DNA of 64,000 bases from Datisca glomerata (GCA_003255025.1 QANY01003970.1:868001-932000); one strand, 5' to 3'; shown: positions 33,341-45,741, counted from the first letter of the stretch. Notes: generated by a model not told the origin, from the letters alone. Translations and numbers: made by a program.

Positions 33341-34700
33341 AAAGTTTAGGAAACTCATTTCCTCCCTTGTAGGTAGTACTGTGACCCAAGGCAAGGTGAT
33401 CTCTTTCTTCTTATCCATACATTCACTAGTGCTTCCACCTTATCCATGGTGCAAGGAAAAGGTGGTGGGTCATTCCTCTCATCTCTGCTTCTCTTACGAC
33501 CGTGCCCATGTGGTTGTACAACTGCTACTTGAGGATGGTAGCGTGACGTGGTGGGTCTCCAAGGGCGATAAGGACAATCATTACTCTCGGGTTGTCGTGA
33601 CCTACGTATTGAAGCGCTTGTCCTCTTGGATGCTTCTATAAAGCGGGCGAAGGTGACAATCCCCAAGTTCTCAATCCATGGTTTTTTCCTTGAACCATTG
33701 AACGTATGACACAAGGTCGTCACTAATCATTTGCCTTTCTAGATCTAGTATGCTAGTCTTATCCTCTATGACAAGTAACTTTGATACCATTTGCGTCCAT
33801 GTCAAGATCGATTTGAGTGCCAAGCTCGCATACCAAATGTAAGCGTGCTCTGTCAAGGACTTAAAGAATTCCCTCAAATGCATGAACTCATCATAACCAT
33901 AAGGTCTCATATCATCAATGAAATGTATCACATGTTCTTTGACACACCCATTTCGTCCATTATACTTTCGAAACTCTGGAGGAACATAATCCGCTGGGTA
34001 TGGTCTCAAGGCTATGTCAGCCGAATATGGTGGCCTAAAGTCGACAACGGACTCATCTTTTATCCTCTCCTCTTGGAGTGCCTTTTGGATGGCTACATGG
34101 GTATGAAATGACTACTTCCAACAAGGATGTTTGTGATTGAGGTGAGATTGGAATGAGCTATTGTAGTCGTCGGGGTAGCAAAGTTGTCAAGATGTGTTGG
34201 TGTAATATTGACTTGTGCAAGAGCTTGGGTGTTGGCTTGAACGTTCGGTTGAACATGATTCTGGGTGAATGCTTGTGATTGAACACCTACAATGAAGGAT
34301 GGTTGGATGCTCGTAAGAGAGGTCAGTGGCACGCCTATGGTGGAGGTTGGTTGCGCTGCCATGATAGAGGCTGCTCGGTTGCACGCCTATGATGGAGGTG
34401 GTCAGTTGCGCCCCTATGATGGAGGTTGATTGCACGCCTGTGATAGAGGTTGGTTGCGCACCCATGATGGAGGTGGTCGGTTGCACGCCTATGATGGAGG
34501 CCTGTTGCACGCCCATGGTGGAGGTTGGCGGCGGGTGTTGTGGAGCGGTGGCACTAATGTACGCATTAGATGTTTTAATGACTCTCCTCATCTCAACGTT
34601 AGAAGGTTGAAGTTCCCGAATGGCTTCGGCTTGCTTTTGCACTTGTGTAGGAGCGCTTGGTGGTAACTCACAAGAGGTGTTCTCCTACTCTTGTCCGTGT
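33341..34700 (-). pseudogene. gypsy gag remnant with repeat-rich N terminus
   Basis: 34642-34190 encodes MQKQAEAIRELQ and then a run of about 10-residue repeats of the form TSIIGAQPT/TSIMGVQ, specified by a roughly 30-bp DNA repeat at 34330-34530. The retrotransposon gag domain follows at 34009-33671 (VPPEFRKYNGRNG...HVIHFIDDM, LREFFKSLTEHAYIWYASL, SILTWTQM). 33723-33355 is the basic C-terminal part. Frameshifts separate these. Confidence 0.8.
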
Positions 34701-34802
34701 TTCGTCGTTGAGTAAGGATCTATATTCCTCTATGCGCGACATACCCGTTCTTCCCTTTGCACATTCGACTATGGTGGTCATTTGCTAGAGTGGCAAACCA
34801 CT

Positions 34803-34820
34803 CCCCAGTGGAGTCGCCAA
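34803..34820 (-). other. Primer-binding site of the gypsy element
   Basis: Read on the minus strand this is TGGCGACTCCACTGGGGA, immediately inside the right LTR. It resembles primer sites complementary to a tRNA-Arg 3' end that I associate with Tat/Ogre elements. Confidence 0.65.
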
Positions 34821-34821
34821 A

Positions 34822-35253
34822 CTTAGATACAAAGGTGTCGCGTGGGTGAGGTGCATGAGTGATCTAGTCCTAACTTGTGACCGGAACAACGCCTGAGAAC
34901 ATCGGGAAGGACGCTGGGAGGTGAAGGGGAGCACTTTAGACACTCAAGGGTGGTGACAAATGCTTGCTATCTCTCTCTCTGAAGTGGGAGTTTCTCACTC
35001 TAGAAATGGGAGCTTCTCTCTCTTAGGTGGGAGCTTCTTTATCTAAAATTCCAATTTCCTCAAATGAAGGGCAAGTCCGCCAATTGAATCATGCCACCTA
35101 AGATGACTGATTATGTTTAGGTGAGTAAGAGGAGGATTACACATGAGCCAATTGGGTGGCGCTCCGTGGATCTTTGTATAGTGACCATGATCTAGGGAGA
35201 ACATGCCTAGCCGATGGGGTGTAACGACGTTGTTCACCCAATGCCTCCCCTCA
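34822..35253 (-). repeat. 5' LTR (right) of the gypsy element
   Basis: It matches 21747-22219 as described there. On the minus strand it opens TGAGGGGAGGCATTGGGTGAA and ends at GTATCTAAG beside the primer site. The expected terminal CA is not present in this copy. Confidence 0.8.
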
Positions 35254-36871
35254 AGGGTTCACTCAAACCAACCCCTCCCCAAGATGGGAGGGTAGCATAC
35301 CCTCAATGTCTAGAGTAGTCGTACCGAGTAGGTATGTCCCCCGTTCAGTACAACGTAGCCTCGCCCCTAATCCTGCCAGTCCACAGCCTCTCGAACGTTC
35401 CCAGGCAACCATACGCCCACCCAAGTCTTTGTCACTTGACTTGGTGGTTTTTGATGTGATGACTTGTTGTGATAGCGGAGTGATACGTCTTATCTGAAGT
35501 ACGTCATTGTTGTCTTCGAATTACATTACGAAGGGTGATCCAAGCACCTCCATGGTACACCCATGAGAGTGACATCAATGGTGCTACCGTGTGGGTGACA
35601 TTAATGGTGCTACCATAGGGGGTGACACCAAATGGTGCTGTCATGTGGACGACTCCCACGGGTACCTCAGTGGTGGTAACCCATGGGGCGCACCTGAGTG
35701 ACAGCACCCCAAGATGTGCACCTTGGTGGAGACACTTCCGATACGCTGTAAGAGTTGTGATTCGCGAGTAGTCAACATTGAGATCACCAACTCCCGTGTA
35801 CAAATGCATTAGTGATACTTACTATCCCAAACTTGAAATATTGTAAACAATTGTTTATAAATATTTTAATATTATAACTACTGTAAACAATAATTATAAA
35901 TAATAGTTATTTACTGTTAATTTCAAAATAAAAATACATTAACGAATTATATGTAAATATTTAATGGTAATGTTACATATTCTTTATTTTAATCAAAATT
36001 CAGACAATAAGTACCAACTACTGCTACATTTTTTCATTAATAATACATAAATTAATTTTAATGTAATGTATGCAAAACTCATAACAACTTATTTACTTCA
36101 TTTTTACTATTTTCAATATATGTATAAAAATATGTCGAATTCTTCCTAAAACTTAACTTAAAATTACAAACTCATTATCTCGAAATGAACCGAGAAATGT
36201 GCATAATGATAAATTGTTAGACTAGTTTATAGAAATAATTATAATATATTAATAAATGATTATGCAAATAATTCCGTAAATACTCATTGTAATTTATATA
36301 ATGATTAATGGTGTGAGAAAAATTATATTTGAATAATTAAACGTCCTTCCTGCCAAACAGGAAAAAAAAACTGTATAAATATGGTGATTTGGGAAAAAAT
36401 CGTCGATATAGATTTTAAATAATCCTCATTATAGTGTATTCATAGTGTAATGGATTTATTTCCAATAATCCATTATGTTTTTTTTTTCAAAGATGAAACA
36501 AAATCCATTAATGGAGGCTAAAAAAACATAAACAACCTGCAGGGATGGTTTTCTTCAATATTCCGTAATAAAAAGTAAAGGGGTCATGCAAATACCATTA
36601 AAATCATCATAAAAAACATTCTAAATAAAACTGACTGCCACCCTATGAGAAAGATGAAGAATATTGAACAAAATTGGAGCGATATAATCTTGGTATTATT
36701 GGTCCCACTAATTTGATTTTGTTTAAATAGGAAAATCTAAAGGTTTTTAGAATTTGCTAAAAGATAATTTGGTTATAATCGTTTTAGTTTTAGACAATAC
36801 ATATCTTTTTTTAGTCATTTATATAATACGTAATAAATATATTAATTGTTTACAAGTATCATTTTATTTAA
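35254..36871. other. Spacer between gypsy element and LINE
   Basis: 35560-35660 holds three imperfect copies of a TGACATYAATGGTGCTACC theme. 35830 onward is AT-rich spacer. Near 36480-36535 a T-run followed by ATCCATTAATGG...AACAT resembles the 3' tip of the neighbouring LINE and may be a very short 5'-truncated LINE copy. No gene is seen. Confidence 0.4.
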
Positions 36872-36899
36872 TATTTAACAATTTTTTTTGTGAAAGAAA

Positions 36900-37560
36900 A
36901 ATTCCATTAAAAGAGAAAAAAGAAACATACATCAGAAACTACGAAACCCCAAACCAAAATGCCATTAATCCAGACTAACAACAGAAACGCCAGACCCATT
37001 ACTAACTCTAGCAGAAATAAAATGAGGAATAGAACCAGTAAAAACTGATTTTCCATTAGCTTGAAGCCCCTGCTTAGCACAAAAGTCAGCAATCTCATTG
37101 TTCTCTCGGGGAATATGGGATATATTGAAACACTCCCAATGTTTTGCGAGGAAAAGAATATCCGAAATGGTAGCCGAGATACTGCTTCCAACCTGTTTGA
37201 AGTTTCCGATCTCCTCGACCAACAAGAGAGAGTCAGTCCGAATATGAAGTTTTCCGTTGCACATGGGACTGATTTGTTCAAGAGCCCATCTAAGAGCAGT
37301 AGCTTCCCCTGAAAGAACATCAGCAATATTATCATAATCCATGAAACCAACTCCATTAAAAGAGCCACACAGATCCCAAAACACCCAGCCAAGTCCAGCT
37401 CTCTTGTCACTACCCAACCAAGCCACATCCGAATACAAAACCCAGCAATCTTCATTTACCCAGCAAACTTCATCAACACGGAAATTAGAGCTGGAACACA
37501 CAATAGGCGTTGAACATGAAAGGCTATTGAGAAACTCTCCTATCTGCTCCTCAGTCTACC
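36900..37560 (-). pseudogene. LINE RNase H domain (3' end of ORF2)
   Basis: The frame 37501-36965 (178 aa) reads as the RNase H domain found at the end of plant L1 ORF2: a first acid in VLYSDVAW, GEATALRWAL, HIRTDSLLLVEEI and HIPRENNEIADFCAKQG. It is still largely open. Its N-terminal side stops where the copia LTR begins (about 37574). Confidence 0.82.
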
Positions 37561-37573
37561 GAATAGCCTAGCC

Positions 37574-38268
37574 TGTTCGAGATAATAAAGGAAAGAGAAT
37601 TCAAAAGAAACAAACAAAAGAAAAAGTGTGTGATCTGAAAGAGAGTGAGATTTAGTTCTACATTGGAAACTCAAGGAACAAATGTTGAGTTTATAAACCC
37701 AACTCTTATGTCTTGGGGTTAGCCCCAAGGAGCACCCCACATTTTGTGGGTGGGGAAGGGAGGACCTAGAGGACACATGGTCCTCCTCTCACACATGCGG
37801 GCCACCGGCTCGACTCGGTACGGTCCGAATAATTAGAGCTTTGAATTTGTCAAAGCTAGCAAATATCTCCAAACAGAATCTATGCTAGATCGTCTGCAGA
37901 AGATAATTAGAAAATCAATTATCTCCATTATCCCTCATTTTCGTTTTGATCACCAAATCAATTTTCCTGCATATTGAGAGAGAGTTCTGAAAGAGTCTGA
38001 GTAATTAGTTGCTGTACTCTGGTTTTGATCGTTGTATTCTGCAGAGACGATTCATCATAGTCTCCAAGCACCCTGCGAATGATGATTATTATCTTTAGGA
38101 CATTGCTCACAGCAATCCTCGAGCTTCATCTTATTTCTGTTTTAATTATTGTAATTTCAATTATATTAGTTTTTCCATTTATTTTTGTGTATTAGTTCTA
38201 ATAATTTCTGTTGTAATCATTTATATTGTGTCTACGTTGTATTCGTTCTATTTTCATTGTAATAGTTG
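37574..38268 (+). repeat. 5' LTR of the copia element inside the LINE
   Basis: It begins TGTTCGAGATAATAAAGG next to LINE sequence and ends just before the leader of the gag ORF. GAGTTTATAAACCC (37686-37699) is a TATA candidate. From about 37800 it is matched in reverse complement by 43036-43700. Exact ends are estimates. Confidence 0.65.
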
Positions 38269-38296
38269 GTTTATGAAGGCATCTTATTCCATCACT

Positions 38297-39287
38297 ATGA
38301 ACAACAATCTAAAGACAATAATTGTGGAACAATCTGCTAGAATCAAGACTTTGCATGTTGAGAGACCTGAGAAGTTTAAGGGGGACGACTTCAAACAATG
38401 GTAACAGAAGATGGTATTCTATCTGACCACTCTCAATCTAGCACATCTGCTGACGGGCGACATTCCTCCTGCACCGAAGAAAGGACAATCGAAGGAACTA
38501 GCATTGGCACGGAAAGCCTGGATTCATTCAGACTTTCTTTGCCGAAACTATATCTTGAACGGCTTGGTAGACACCCTCTACAACGTTTACTCGTCGGTCA
38601 AGACGGAAAAGGAGCTGTGGCAGGCCTTGGAGAAGAAATACAAAACTGAGGATGCCGAGACGAAGAAGTTTATCGTCAGGGAATTCCTGAAATACGGGAT
38701 GGATGATAAGAACATGGTAATCAGTCAAGTAGAGGAGTTGCAGATAATCTTCAATCATATAAAGGTCAAAGGGATGATCGTGAATGAACAGTTCCAAGTC
38801 ACGTCCATCATTGAGAAGCTGCCGCTGTTGTGGAAGGACTTCAAGAATTATCTGAAGCACAAGTGTAAGGAGCTTAGCATGGAGGATCTGATTGTTCGGC
38901 TGAGGATATAGGAGGACATCGGAAAAATGAAAAGAAAGCAATGTGGGCAACCTACGGAATGAAAGCTAACGTGGTAGAAGGAAACAAATACAATCAACCG
39001 AGCAAGAAAAGGAAGACACCACCGAGCAACACTCAGAAAGATAACTCAGAGAAACGCATTAAGGGTAGTTGCTGGATGTGCGGTAAAGTCAGACACAGGG
39101 TAAATGGTTGCTATTTTAGGAAAGATCAGAACGATGGTATCCAACCTTGTAACAGCGGGAAAAGGAACCAAGCAAATATGATGGAGATAAATGATATCTG
39201 TACTATGATTTCTGAGATCTGTGTGGTCGCTGATACCAAGGAATGGTGGGTCGACACTGGTGCGACAAAGCACGTGTGCAGTAACTA
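38297..39287 (+). pseudogene. copia gag and protease start
   Basis: The ATG at 38297 opens gag; a TAA at 38402-38404 replaces a sense codon after FKGDDFKQW. The frame then continues (38411-38911) with ILNGLVDTLYNVYSSVKTEKELW and KLPLLWKDFKNYLKHK, a UBN2-type gag. A correct CX2CX4HX4C knuckle (CWMCGKVRHRVNGC) follows in another frame near 39072. The protease motif WWVDTGATKHVCSN ends at 39287 and is followed by a stop. Confidence 0.85.
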
Positions 39288-39289
39288 AA

Positions 39290-40540
39290 CTGTTTTGTCA
39301 ACTTATACAGAGTTTGAAAAAGATGAAGTTTTCTATATGGGGAACACCTCAGAAGCTACTATTAAGGGAAATGGAAAGGTTGTGCTGAAGTTCACATCCA
39401 GAAAACAACTCACTCTCTTAGATGTCCTGCATATCTTGAAATTCGTAGGAATTTGGTTTCAGGATCTCTTTTATGTAAAATTGGATTTAAGCTTGTATTT
39501 GATGCTGACAAGTTTATTCTCACTAAGGGAGGGATGTTTGTTGGGAAGGGTTATAGTTCTGATGGTCTTTTTAAACTTAATGTGTCTGCTGTAACTCATA
39601 CTAATATTAATAATAATTCTGCTTCTTTTGTTTATATCGCTGAATTGTCTAATATTTGACATGCTAAATTAGGACATGTTAATATTTTATCCATACAATG
39701 AATGATTAATTAGAACTTTTGCCTAGTTTTATTCTAGAAAAAGGAAATAAATGTGAAATATGCGTATAATCTATATTTGCAAGTAAATCATTAAAATCTA
39801 TAGAAAGAGGAAATGACTTAGTTGATTTGATACATAGTGATTTATGTGATTTAGAATTAACACCTAATAGGGGAGATATAATTTTTTTTGTTACATTTAT
39901 TGATGATTTTAGTAAATATTGCTATGTATATCTGCTTCATTTAAAGGATGAGACTTTAGATAGATTAAGACATAGAAGTCTAAAGTTGAAATATAACTTG
40001 GTAAAAATATCAAAGTGCTTAGATCTGGCCGAGGAGGAGAGTATGACTCCACTATGCTATCTGAATTCTGTGCTCAACATAGAATTGTGCATCAGACTAC
40101 TACACCTTACACGTCTCAACAGAATGAGGTGGCTGAAAGAAAAAATAGAACTCTGAAAGATATGGTGAACTGTATATTGAACAGTTCTGGATTACCCCAA
40201 AATTTATGGGGGGAGGCCTTGCTTACAACAAACACCATATTTAACAGGACTCCACATAAGAAGACTAATAAGTCTCCTTATGAAGAGTGGAAAGGGAAGT
40301 TAGCTTCTTATAAAATCTTAAAAGTGTGGAGGTGTCTCGCAAAGTTACAAGTACCATTGCCAAATAGAGTAAACCCGAGACCTAAGACGATAGACCGTGT
40401 TTTCATTAGATATGCATTGAACAATACTGCATATATATTTTTGGTTATTAGTTTAGAGTTTTCTGACATAAGTACCAACAATATTATAGAGTTTGTCAAT
40501 GCTGAATTCTTTGAGAATGTGTTTCCATTTAAAGAATGAA
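39290..40540 (+). pseudogene. copia integrase remnant
   Basis: Pieces in three frames carry [73 protein letters not shown] and PHKKTNKSPYEEWKG, the normal order of the copia pre-integrase and integrase domains. At least two frameshifts are needed to follow it. Confidence 0.85.
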
Positions 40541-40659
40541 GATACAATCAAATTGCCAAACGAGGTTTAGAAGAAAGTTCTCCTAGAGCTTAGATTGATG
40601 AAGAATCTGAACCTGAGCTTAGAAGAAGTAAAAGAGTTAAAACGAATACCTCATTTGGT

Positions 40660-42056
40660 CCATAATTTCTAACATACCTGACGGAGGCCGAACCTCAAAC
40701 CTATAAAGAGGCAATGTCCAACCCTAAGTCTCCTTTTTAGAAGGAAGCAGTAGATAATGAGATAGATTTCATTATGCAAAATGACACATGGATGTTGATA
40801 GATCTTCCTCCTGGAAATAGACCAATAGGCTGTAAATGGATCTTCAAAAGAAAGCTTAGAGTTGATGGTACTATTGAAAAATATAAAACTTGATTGGTAG
40901 CTAAAAGATACTGACAGGAGGAAGGTATATATTTTTTCGATACCTATTCTTCAGTGACGAGAATCGCATCTATCAGGATGCTAATTGCACTAGCAGCTTT
41001 GCATACTTTGAAAATTCACCAAATGGATATAAAGACTGCTTTTTTAAATGGAGAATTGGATGAAGAAATCTACGTGGAACAACCCGAAGGGTTCATGGTT
41101 AAAGGCCAAAAATGAAATGTCTGTAAACTTGTTAAATCTCTTTATGGATTAAAACAAGCGCCAAAGCAATGGCACGAGAAGTTTGATCACACAATATTGT
41201 CTAATAGATTTAAGATAAATGATTGTGATAAATGTGTGTACATTAAATGTACTAATGATAAAGTTGTCATAGTATGCTTATATGTATATGACATGCTTAT
41301 AGTGAGATCAAATAAGGATATAATATCTTCTACTAAGAAGATGTTGAATTCTAAATTTGACATGAAAGACTTAGATCAAGTTGATGTTATTCTTGGAATT
41401 CAAGTAAAGCGAACTGAAAATGAATATATCCTTACCCACTCCCATTATGTAGAAAAGATTTTGAAAATGTTTGGGCAATATGAAAGCAAATCTATAGTAA
41501 CTCTGTTCGACCCAAACTGTAAGTTGAGGAAGAAGAATGAAGTTGGAGTTTCTCAATTGGAGTACTCACAAATAATTGGGAGTTTAATGTATATTACAAA
41601 TTGCACCAGGCCTGATATAGCCTATTAAGTGGGAACGCTGCCAAGATATATGAGTAATCCTGGACGTGATCACCGGAGTGCATTAGTAAGAGTAATAAAG
41701 TACTTAAAATTCACTATGAAGTATGGATTGCACTACTCAACCTATCCACCGGTGATAGAAGGATTTAATGATGTCAACTGGATATCAGATAGTTTATTGA
41801 CTAAATCTACTAGTGTATATGTTTTTACCCTAGGTGGTGGTGCTATCTCATGGAGGTCTACTAAGAAGAGTTGTATAACGCATTCAATTATGGAATCAGA
41901 ATTCATAGCTCTAGACAAGGCTTGTGAAGAAGCAGAATGGCTCTGAAATTTCTTGGAAGATATTCCGGTGTGGCCAAAACTAGTGTCAGCAATATGTGTC
42001 TACTGTGACAATATGATTACAACCTTTAGAGCGAAAATAATGTGTATAATGGTAAC
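40660..42056 (+). pseudogene. copia reverse transcriptase and 5' half of RNase H
   Basis: QMDIKTAFLNGELDEEIYVEQPEGF-type text (40990-41110), SLYGLKQAPKQWHEKF, and the RT active site, here LYVYDML, in which the first of the two catalytic Asp codons is Tyr. The RNase H part follows (WRSTKKSCITHSIMESEFIALDKACEEAEWL, then ICVYCDN). The reading breaks off at about 42056, where LINE sequence begins; the rest of the domain resumes at about 43771. Confidence 0.87.
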
Positions 42057-43034
42057 TTTAATTTATCCCTTCGTGTGAAACAAAGCTAGTATCTTTTCTC
42101 GAATCCTAGTACTTTACTGTATAAATTTTTTAAGAATAAGTACTTTAGAAGATGTGAGTTTATGGAGGTTGCTATCGGCTCTCGTCTTTATATGGGGTGG
42201 AGAAGTCGTTTAGAAGGGAGGAAACTACTTTCTTTTGGTATTAGATGGTTTGTGAGTGATGGTTCTTCGATTAATATTTGGAAGGATTCTTGGATCCCTC
42301 GTCAATGGAATTTTAAAATTGGTTCTCCTAGTTCTGATGATGTTGGTTATGTTAAGGAATTATTTCCTGCTAATGGGTTGGGCTGGAATGTTTCAAAGAT
42401 TTATAGATATTTTTTGCCAGTGGATATTGATGCTATCAAATGTGTTCAGTTTAGTAGGTATGGAGGTGTGGACCTTATGGGTTGGCACTATAGAAAAAAT
42501 TGCCTTTATTCTGTTAAATCAAGTTATGAGCTTGCTGTAAATCTGATGGAAAATAGGCTGCTAGGGAAAAAGTCAGGAGGTGTTAGTAGTGAGAGCGGTT
42601 GTGTTGGTGTTGGGTGGTCTAAGCTTTGGAGACTTAATAATTCCTCTAAAGCTTAAAGACTTCCTTTGAAGATGTTCAAATAATTTTTATTACTAACGAG
42701 TCTAATTTAGTTAAGAAGGGTATGAATACCGAGAATAGTTGTTCTTCGTGTAATGAGGAGGTAGAAGATTCCTTGCATTTGTTTTTCAGGCGTAAATTTA
42801 CGGATGCCTTCTGGTTCCTTAGTACCCTTATCCTGCACTCCAATTTGTTATTTGGGAATAAGTTTCTGGATATTTGAAAAGGAATTCTAAACAATATTAA
42901 GAATTGAGGAGAATCGAGGGAGCATAAAAATCATATTTTGACTTGGTTTATCTTCGGTCTTTGGAGATTATGGAAATGCATAAATAAAAAATGTTTTCAA
43001 GATATTGATTATGTTGTTCATAGTGATGAAACAA
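42057..43034 (+). pseudogene. Inverted LINE ORF2 segment (RT C-terminus and zf-RVT)
   Basis: On the plus strand it reads NLSLRVKQS, STLLYKFFKNKYF, DGSSINIWKDSWIP, WHYRKNCLYSVKSSYELA, then a Cys-rich CSSCNEEVEDSLHLFF. This is the part of a plant L1 ORF2 that follows RT. Its start joins in sense to the minus-strand text GGLGF that ends at about 44415, and its end precedes the RNase H at 37560. So the block belongs to the surrounding minus-strand LINE but now faces the other way. Confidence 0.75.
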
Positions 43035-43035
43035 G

Positions 43036-43700
43036 ATATTTTCATTAACCAACTATTACAATGAAAATAGAACGAATATAAGCAGACGCAACAAAAACGA
43101 TTACAATGAAAATTATTAGAACTAATACACGGAAATAAATGAAAAAACTAATACAATTGAAATTACAATAATTAAAACATAAATAAGATGAAGATCGAGG
43201 ATTGCCTGTGAGCAATGTCTTAAAGACAATAATCATCCTCCACATGGTGCTTGGAGACTACGATGAATCGTCTCTGCAGGATACAACGATCAAAGTCAAA
43301 GTATAGTAACCAATTACTCAGACTCTCTCATAACTCTCTGTATCTCTCTCACAATATGCAGGAAAAACAATTTGGTGATCAAAACAGAGTAGATTTTTGT
43401 GTACACACTGCCTTTTAAAACGTGTATATCTTAGGGAGCAAGCCAAAATCGTGTGGTTAGTGCTGATGAGATCATGCACGAAAATGAGGGATAATGGAGA
43501 TAATTGATTTTCTAATTATCTTTTACAGATAATCCAGCACAGATTCTGTTTGGAGATATTTGCTAGCTTTTGACAAATTGAAAGCTCTAAGCCTTCCTCT
43601 CCAAATAAATAGTCAAAAAAAATTTGTCCAAAAAATAATTCTTTGATCTGGACCGCACCGAACCGAACCGAACCGAACTAGGCTGCCGGACAATGGTGGC
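43036..43700 (-). repeat. Second copia LTR, inverted
   Basis: The reverse complement matches 37800-38268: CAACTATTACAATGAAAATAGAACG, GAGGATTG-TGTGAGCAATGTC, GACGATTCATC and CAGATTCTGTTTGGAGATATTTGCTAGC are shared. It includes a (ACCGAACCGA)-type run at 43655-43680. The part corresponding to 37574-37800 is not clearly present, so it may be truncated. Confidence 0.75.
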
Positions 43701-43770
43701 GCATGCTAGAAAAAAACATGAGAGAAAGTAAATGAGATATGCATCAGGAGAGGTATCTTTTGGACTTGAA

Positions 43771-44414
43771 CATTCTGTCTAGACATATCAGATGAAGACA
43801 TAATACCATTAAACATTTTCTCTCTAATGAGGTGATTTCCTTAGATTTTATACGGTCAAAGGAAAATCTTGCAGACTCTCTGACAAAAGGTTTGTCAAGG
43901 GAACAAATAAAACAAACATCGAGGGGAATGAGTTTAATGCCTATTCAATGAATCATTCAGGTGTGAACCTAACCTAGTTGACTGAAGATCCTAAGATCTA
44001 GGTTCAATAGGAAAACTGGTAGGAATGATTCATGTAACACACAAATAAACTTTGTTTCTTCCCATTCCTATGATGTAATGAAAGTGTATTGTCTGTTGAT
44101 GATAAAAGAGTATACTTAGTATTTAATGACGTTGATATCTTGCTTGCAAGAGGAGTATAGACAGAATACTCTTAATCATCGTCACATATGTGACTAGAAG
44201 TGGGGTCGCTTCTACGAGATGTCTTTATGGATTAACCTATCTAAAGCTCTTATAAATGCGGGATATGTTCAAGACTAAAATGAACAAAATCGTATGAACT
44301 CAGATGTATTAGGATGAGATATGTGTGAAATTTGTTGTCTCGGTTTATCTCATAAGAAGCTCAATTCAAGAACGTAGTTCACTGTTCTTCAAAATAAATC
44401 CGATGAATTCTCAC
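43771..44414 (+). pseudogene. copia RNase H 3' half and 3' UTR
   Basis: The plus strand continues the RNase H domain left at 42056: SRHIR, RHNTIKHFLSNEVISLDFI, SKENLADSLTKGL, with one internal TGA. A 3' untranslated stretch follows to about 44414. No LTR follows: minus-strand LINE sequence starts directly. Confidence 0.75.
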
Positions 44415-45741
44415 TAAGTAAACCCAAGGCCACCTTCCCATTTACTTCTAGAAAGTTTCTCCCAGGAGCCCAAAGAATACCTGTTTTAAAAGGGAGGCAT
44501 TCCACCAATAACTAGCAAGGTAAGAACAAATTTTCTTACAACTAGAAATGGGCATTTAAAAACAGGACCTGGTGTAGTTTGGAATAGAAAGAGCAATAGA
44601 TTTAATAAAAAATTCCCGACCCGTAGGCGAAAGCAATTTTTCAGCCAAAACCAAAACTGAAGAATCTTCTCCATGATTTGGTTAAAAATAACTTTCTTAG
44701 AACCACTAAAATCAAGGTTAACCCGTAAATATTTCTTCAGGGACGTAGACAAAGAAAGACCATATTTATCAACAAGAAACTGTTGCATTTCAAAAGATAC
44801 ATTAGAACAAAACACCATCAAAATTTTATGTCTATTAACCGTTGACTGGTAGCATCACGATAATCCTTCAAAATATAAAAAACCAAAATATATCTCTTCC
44901 TCTTTAGCTTTGAGAAAAAGCAAGGAATCATCGACAAAGAACAAATGAGAAATAGATGGACCATTCGAAGTACATTTAAACCCCGAGATACGTTTGTTAT
45001 CAACTGCTTTATGTAATATTCATGAAAAGACTTCTGCACAAATCAAAAAAAGAAAAGGTGAGAGAGGATCGCCTTGTTTTAATCCATGACTATGCTGAAA
45101 AATGGTGCTACACTCCCCATTAACAATGACACTAAAAGACATAAAGGATAAGCATTTAAAAACCCAGCTACACCATTTAACGAAAAATCCTAATCTATTT
45201 AAAGCTTCAATAAGGAAACACCATTCAATCCGGTCATAAGCTTTGGCCATATCAATTCTAATAGCAGCCTCCCCCAGCTTCCCTTTCTTTATATACGAAA
45301 ACTATGCATCACGTCATGAGCTAACATAATCTTATCTGTAATACAACGACCAGATATAAAAGTACTCTAACATTCACCAATGATTTTCCCTATAGCACCT
45401 TTCGATCTATTAGTAATAACTTTAGAGATAATTTTATACGTGATGTTACACAAACTAATAGGCCTAAACTGAGATAAATTCCTTGGGTTAGGAACTTTCA
45501 GAATAACAACAATATAAGTATGATTAAGCCATACAGGTAAAGTGCAGTTCTAAAAGAAATCAAACACCATTGAAAGGATTTCATGACATATCGTGGGTCA
45601 ACATTGCAAGAAAAATGCCATCGTAAAATCGTCCGACCCCTAGAATTTATTTGGATTTCTCTGACAGCATTCACAATTTCCTCCTCAGACACCTCCCAAT
45701 CCAACAAATCCAAGTTTGTATCATAGAGTACCGGCGATAAG
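44415..45741 (-). pseudogene. LINE reverse transcriptase, C-terminal half
   Basis: Minus-strand motifs from right to left: LLDWEVSEEEIVNAVREI (just before RT), a GRCITDKIMLAHDVMH-like stretch, MAKAYDRIEWCFL, GLKQGDPLSPFLFLI and the active site FVDDSLLFLKA, then a C-terminal stretch ending GLGF. Frameshifts and stops are common. Confidence 0.85.

Larger units (their letters stand above)
21747..35253 (-). mobile_element. Tat-like Ty3/gypsy element with antisense PMD gene
   Basis: Similar direct LTR segments lie at 21747-22219 and 34822-35253. Between them, on the minus strand and in this order from the right, are gag, protease, RT, RNase H and integrase, all decayed. Downstream of integrase come a 60-bp tandem array (27540-28550), a plus-strand multi-exon PMD gene (23355-27120) and a 90-bp tandem array (22560-23270). 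Next to the right LTR the minus strand reads TTTGGCGACTCCACTGGGGA, the primer-site type I associate with Tat/Ogre-lineage elements. Long post-integrase regions with extra ORFs and tandem repeats are also known from Tat elements. No matching TSD was found (AGATG versus AGGGT), so an end may be rearranged. Confidence 0.8.

Noticed and set aside
36478..36540. T-run followed by LINE-like 3' tip
   Set aside because: Too short to support as a separate LINE copy; mentioned only in the spacer entry.
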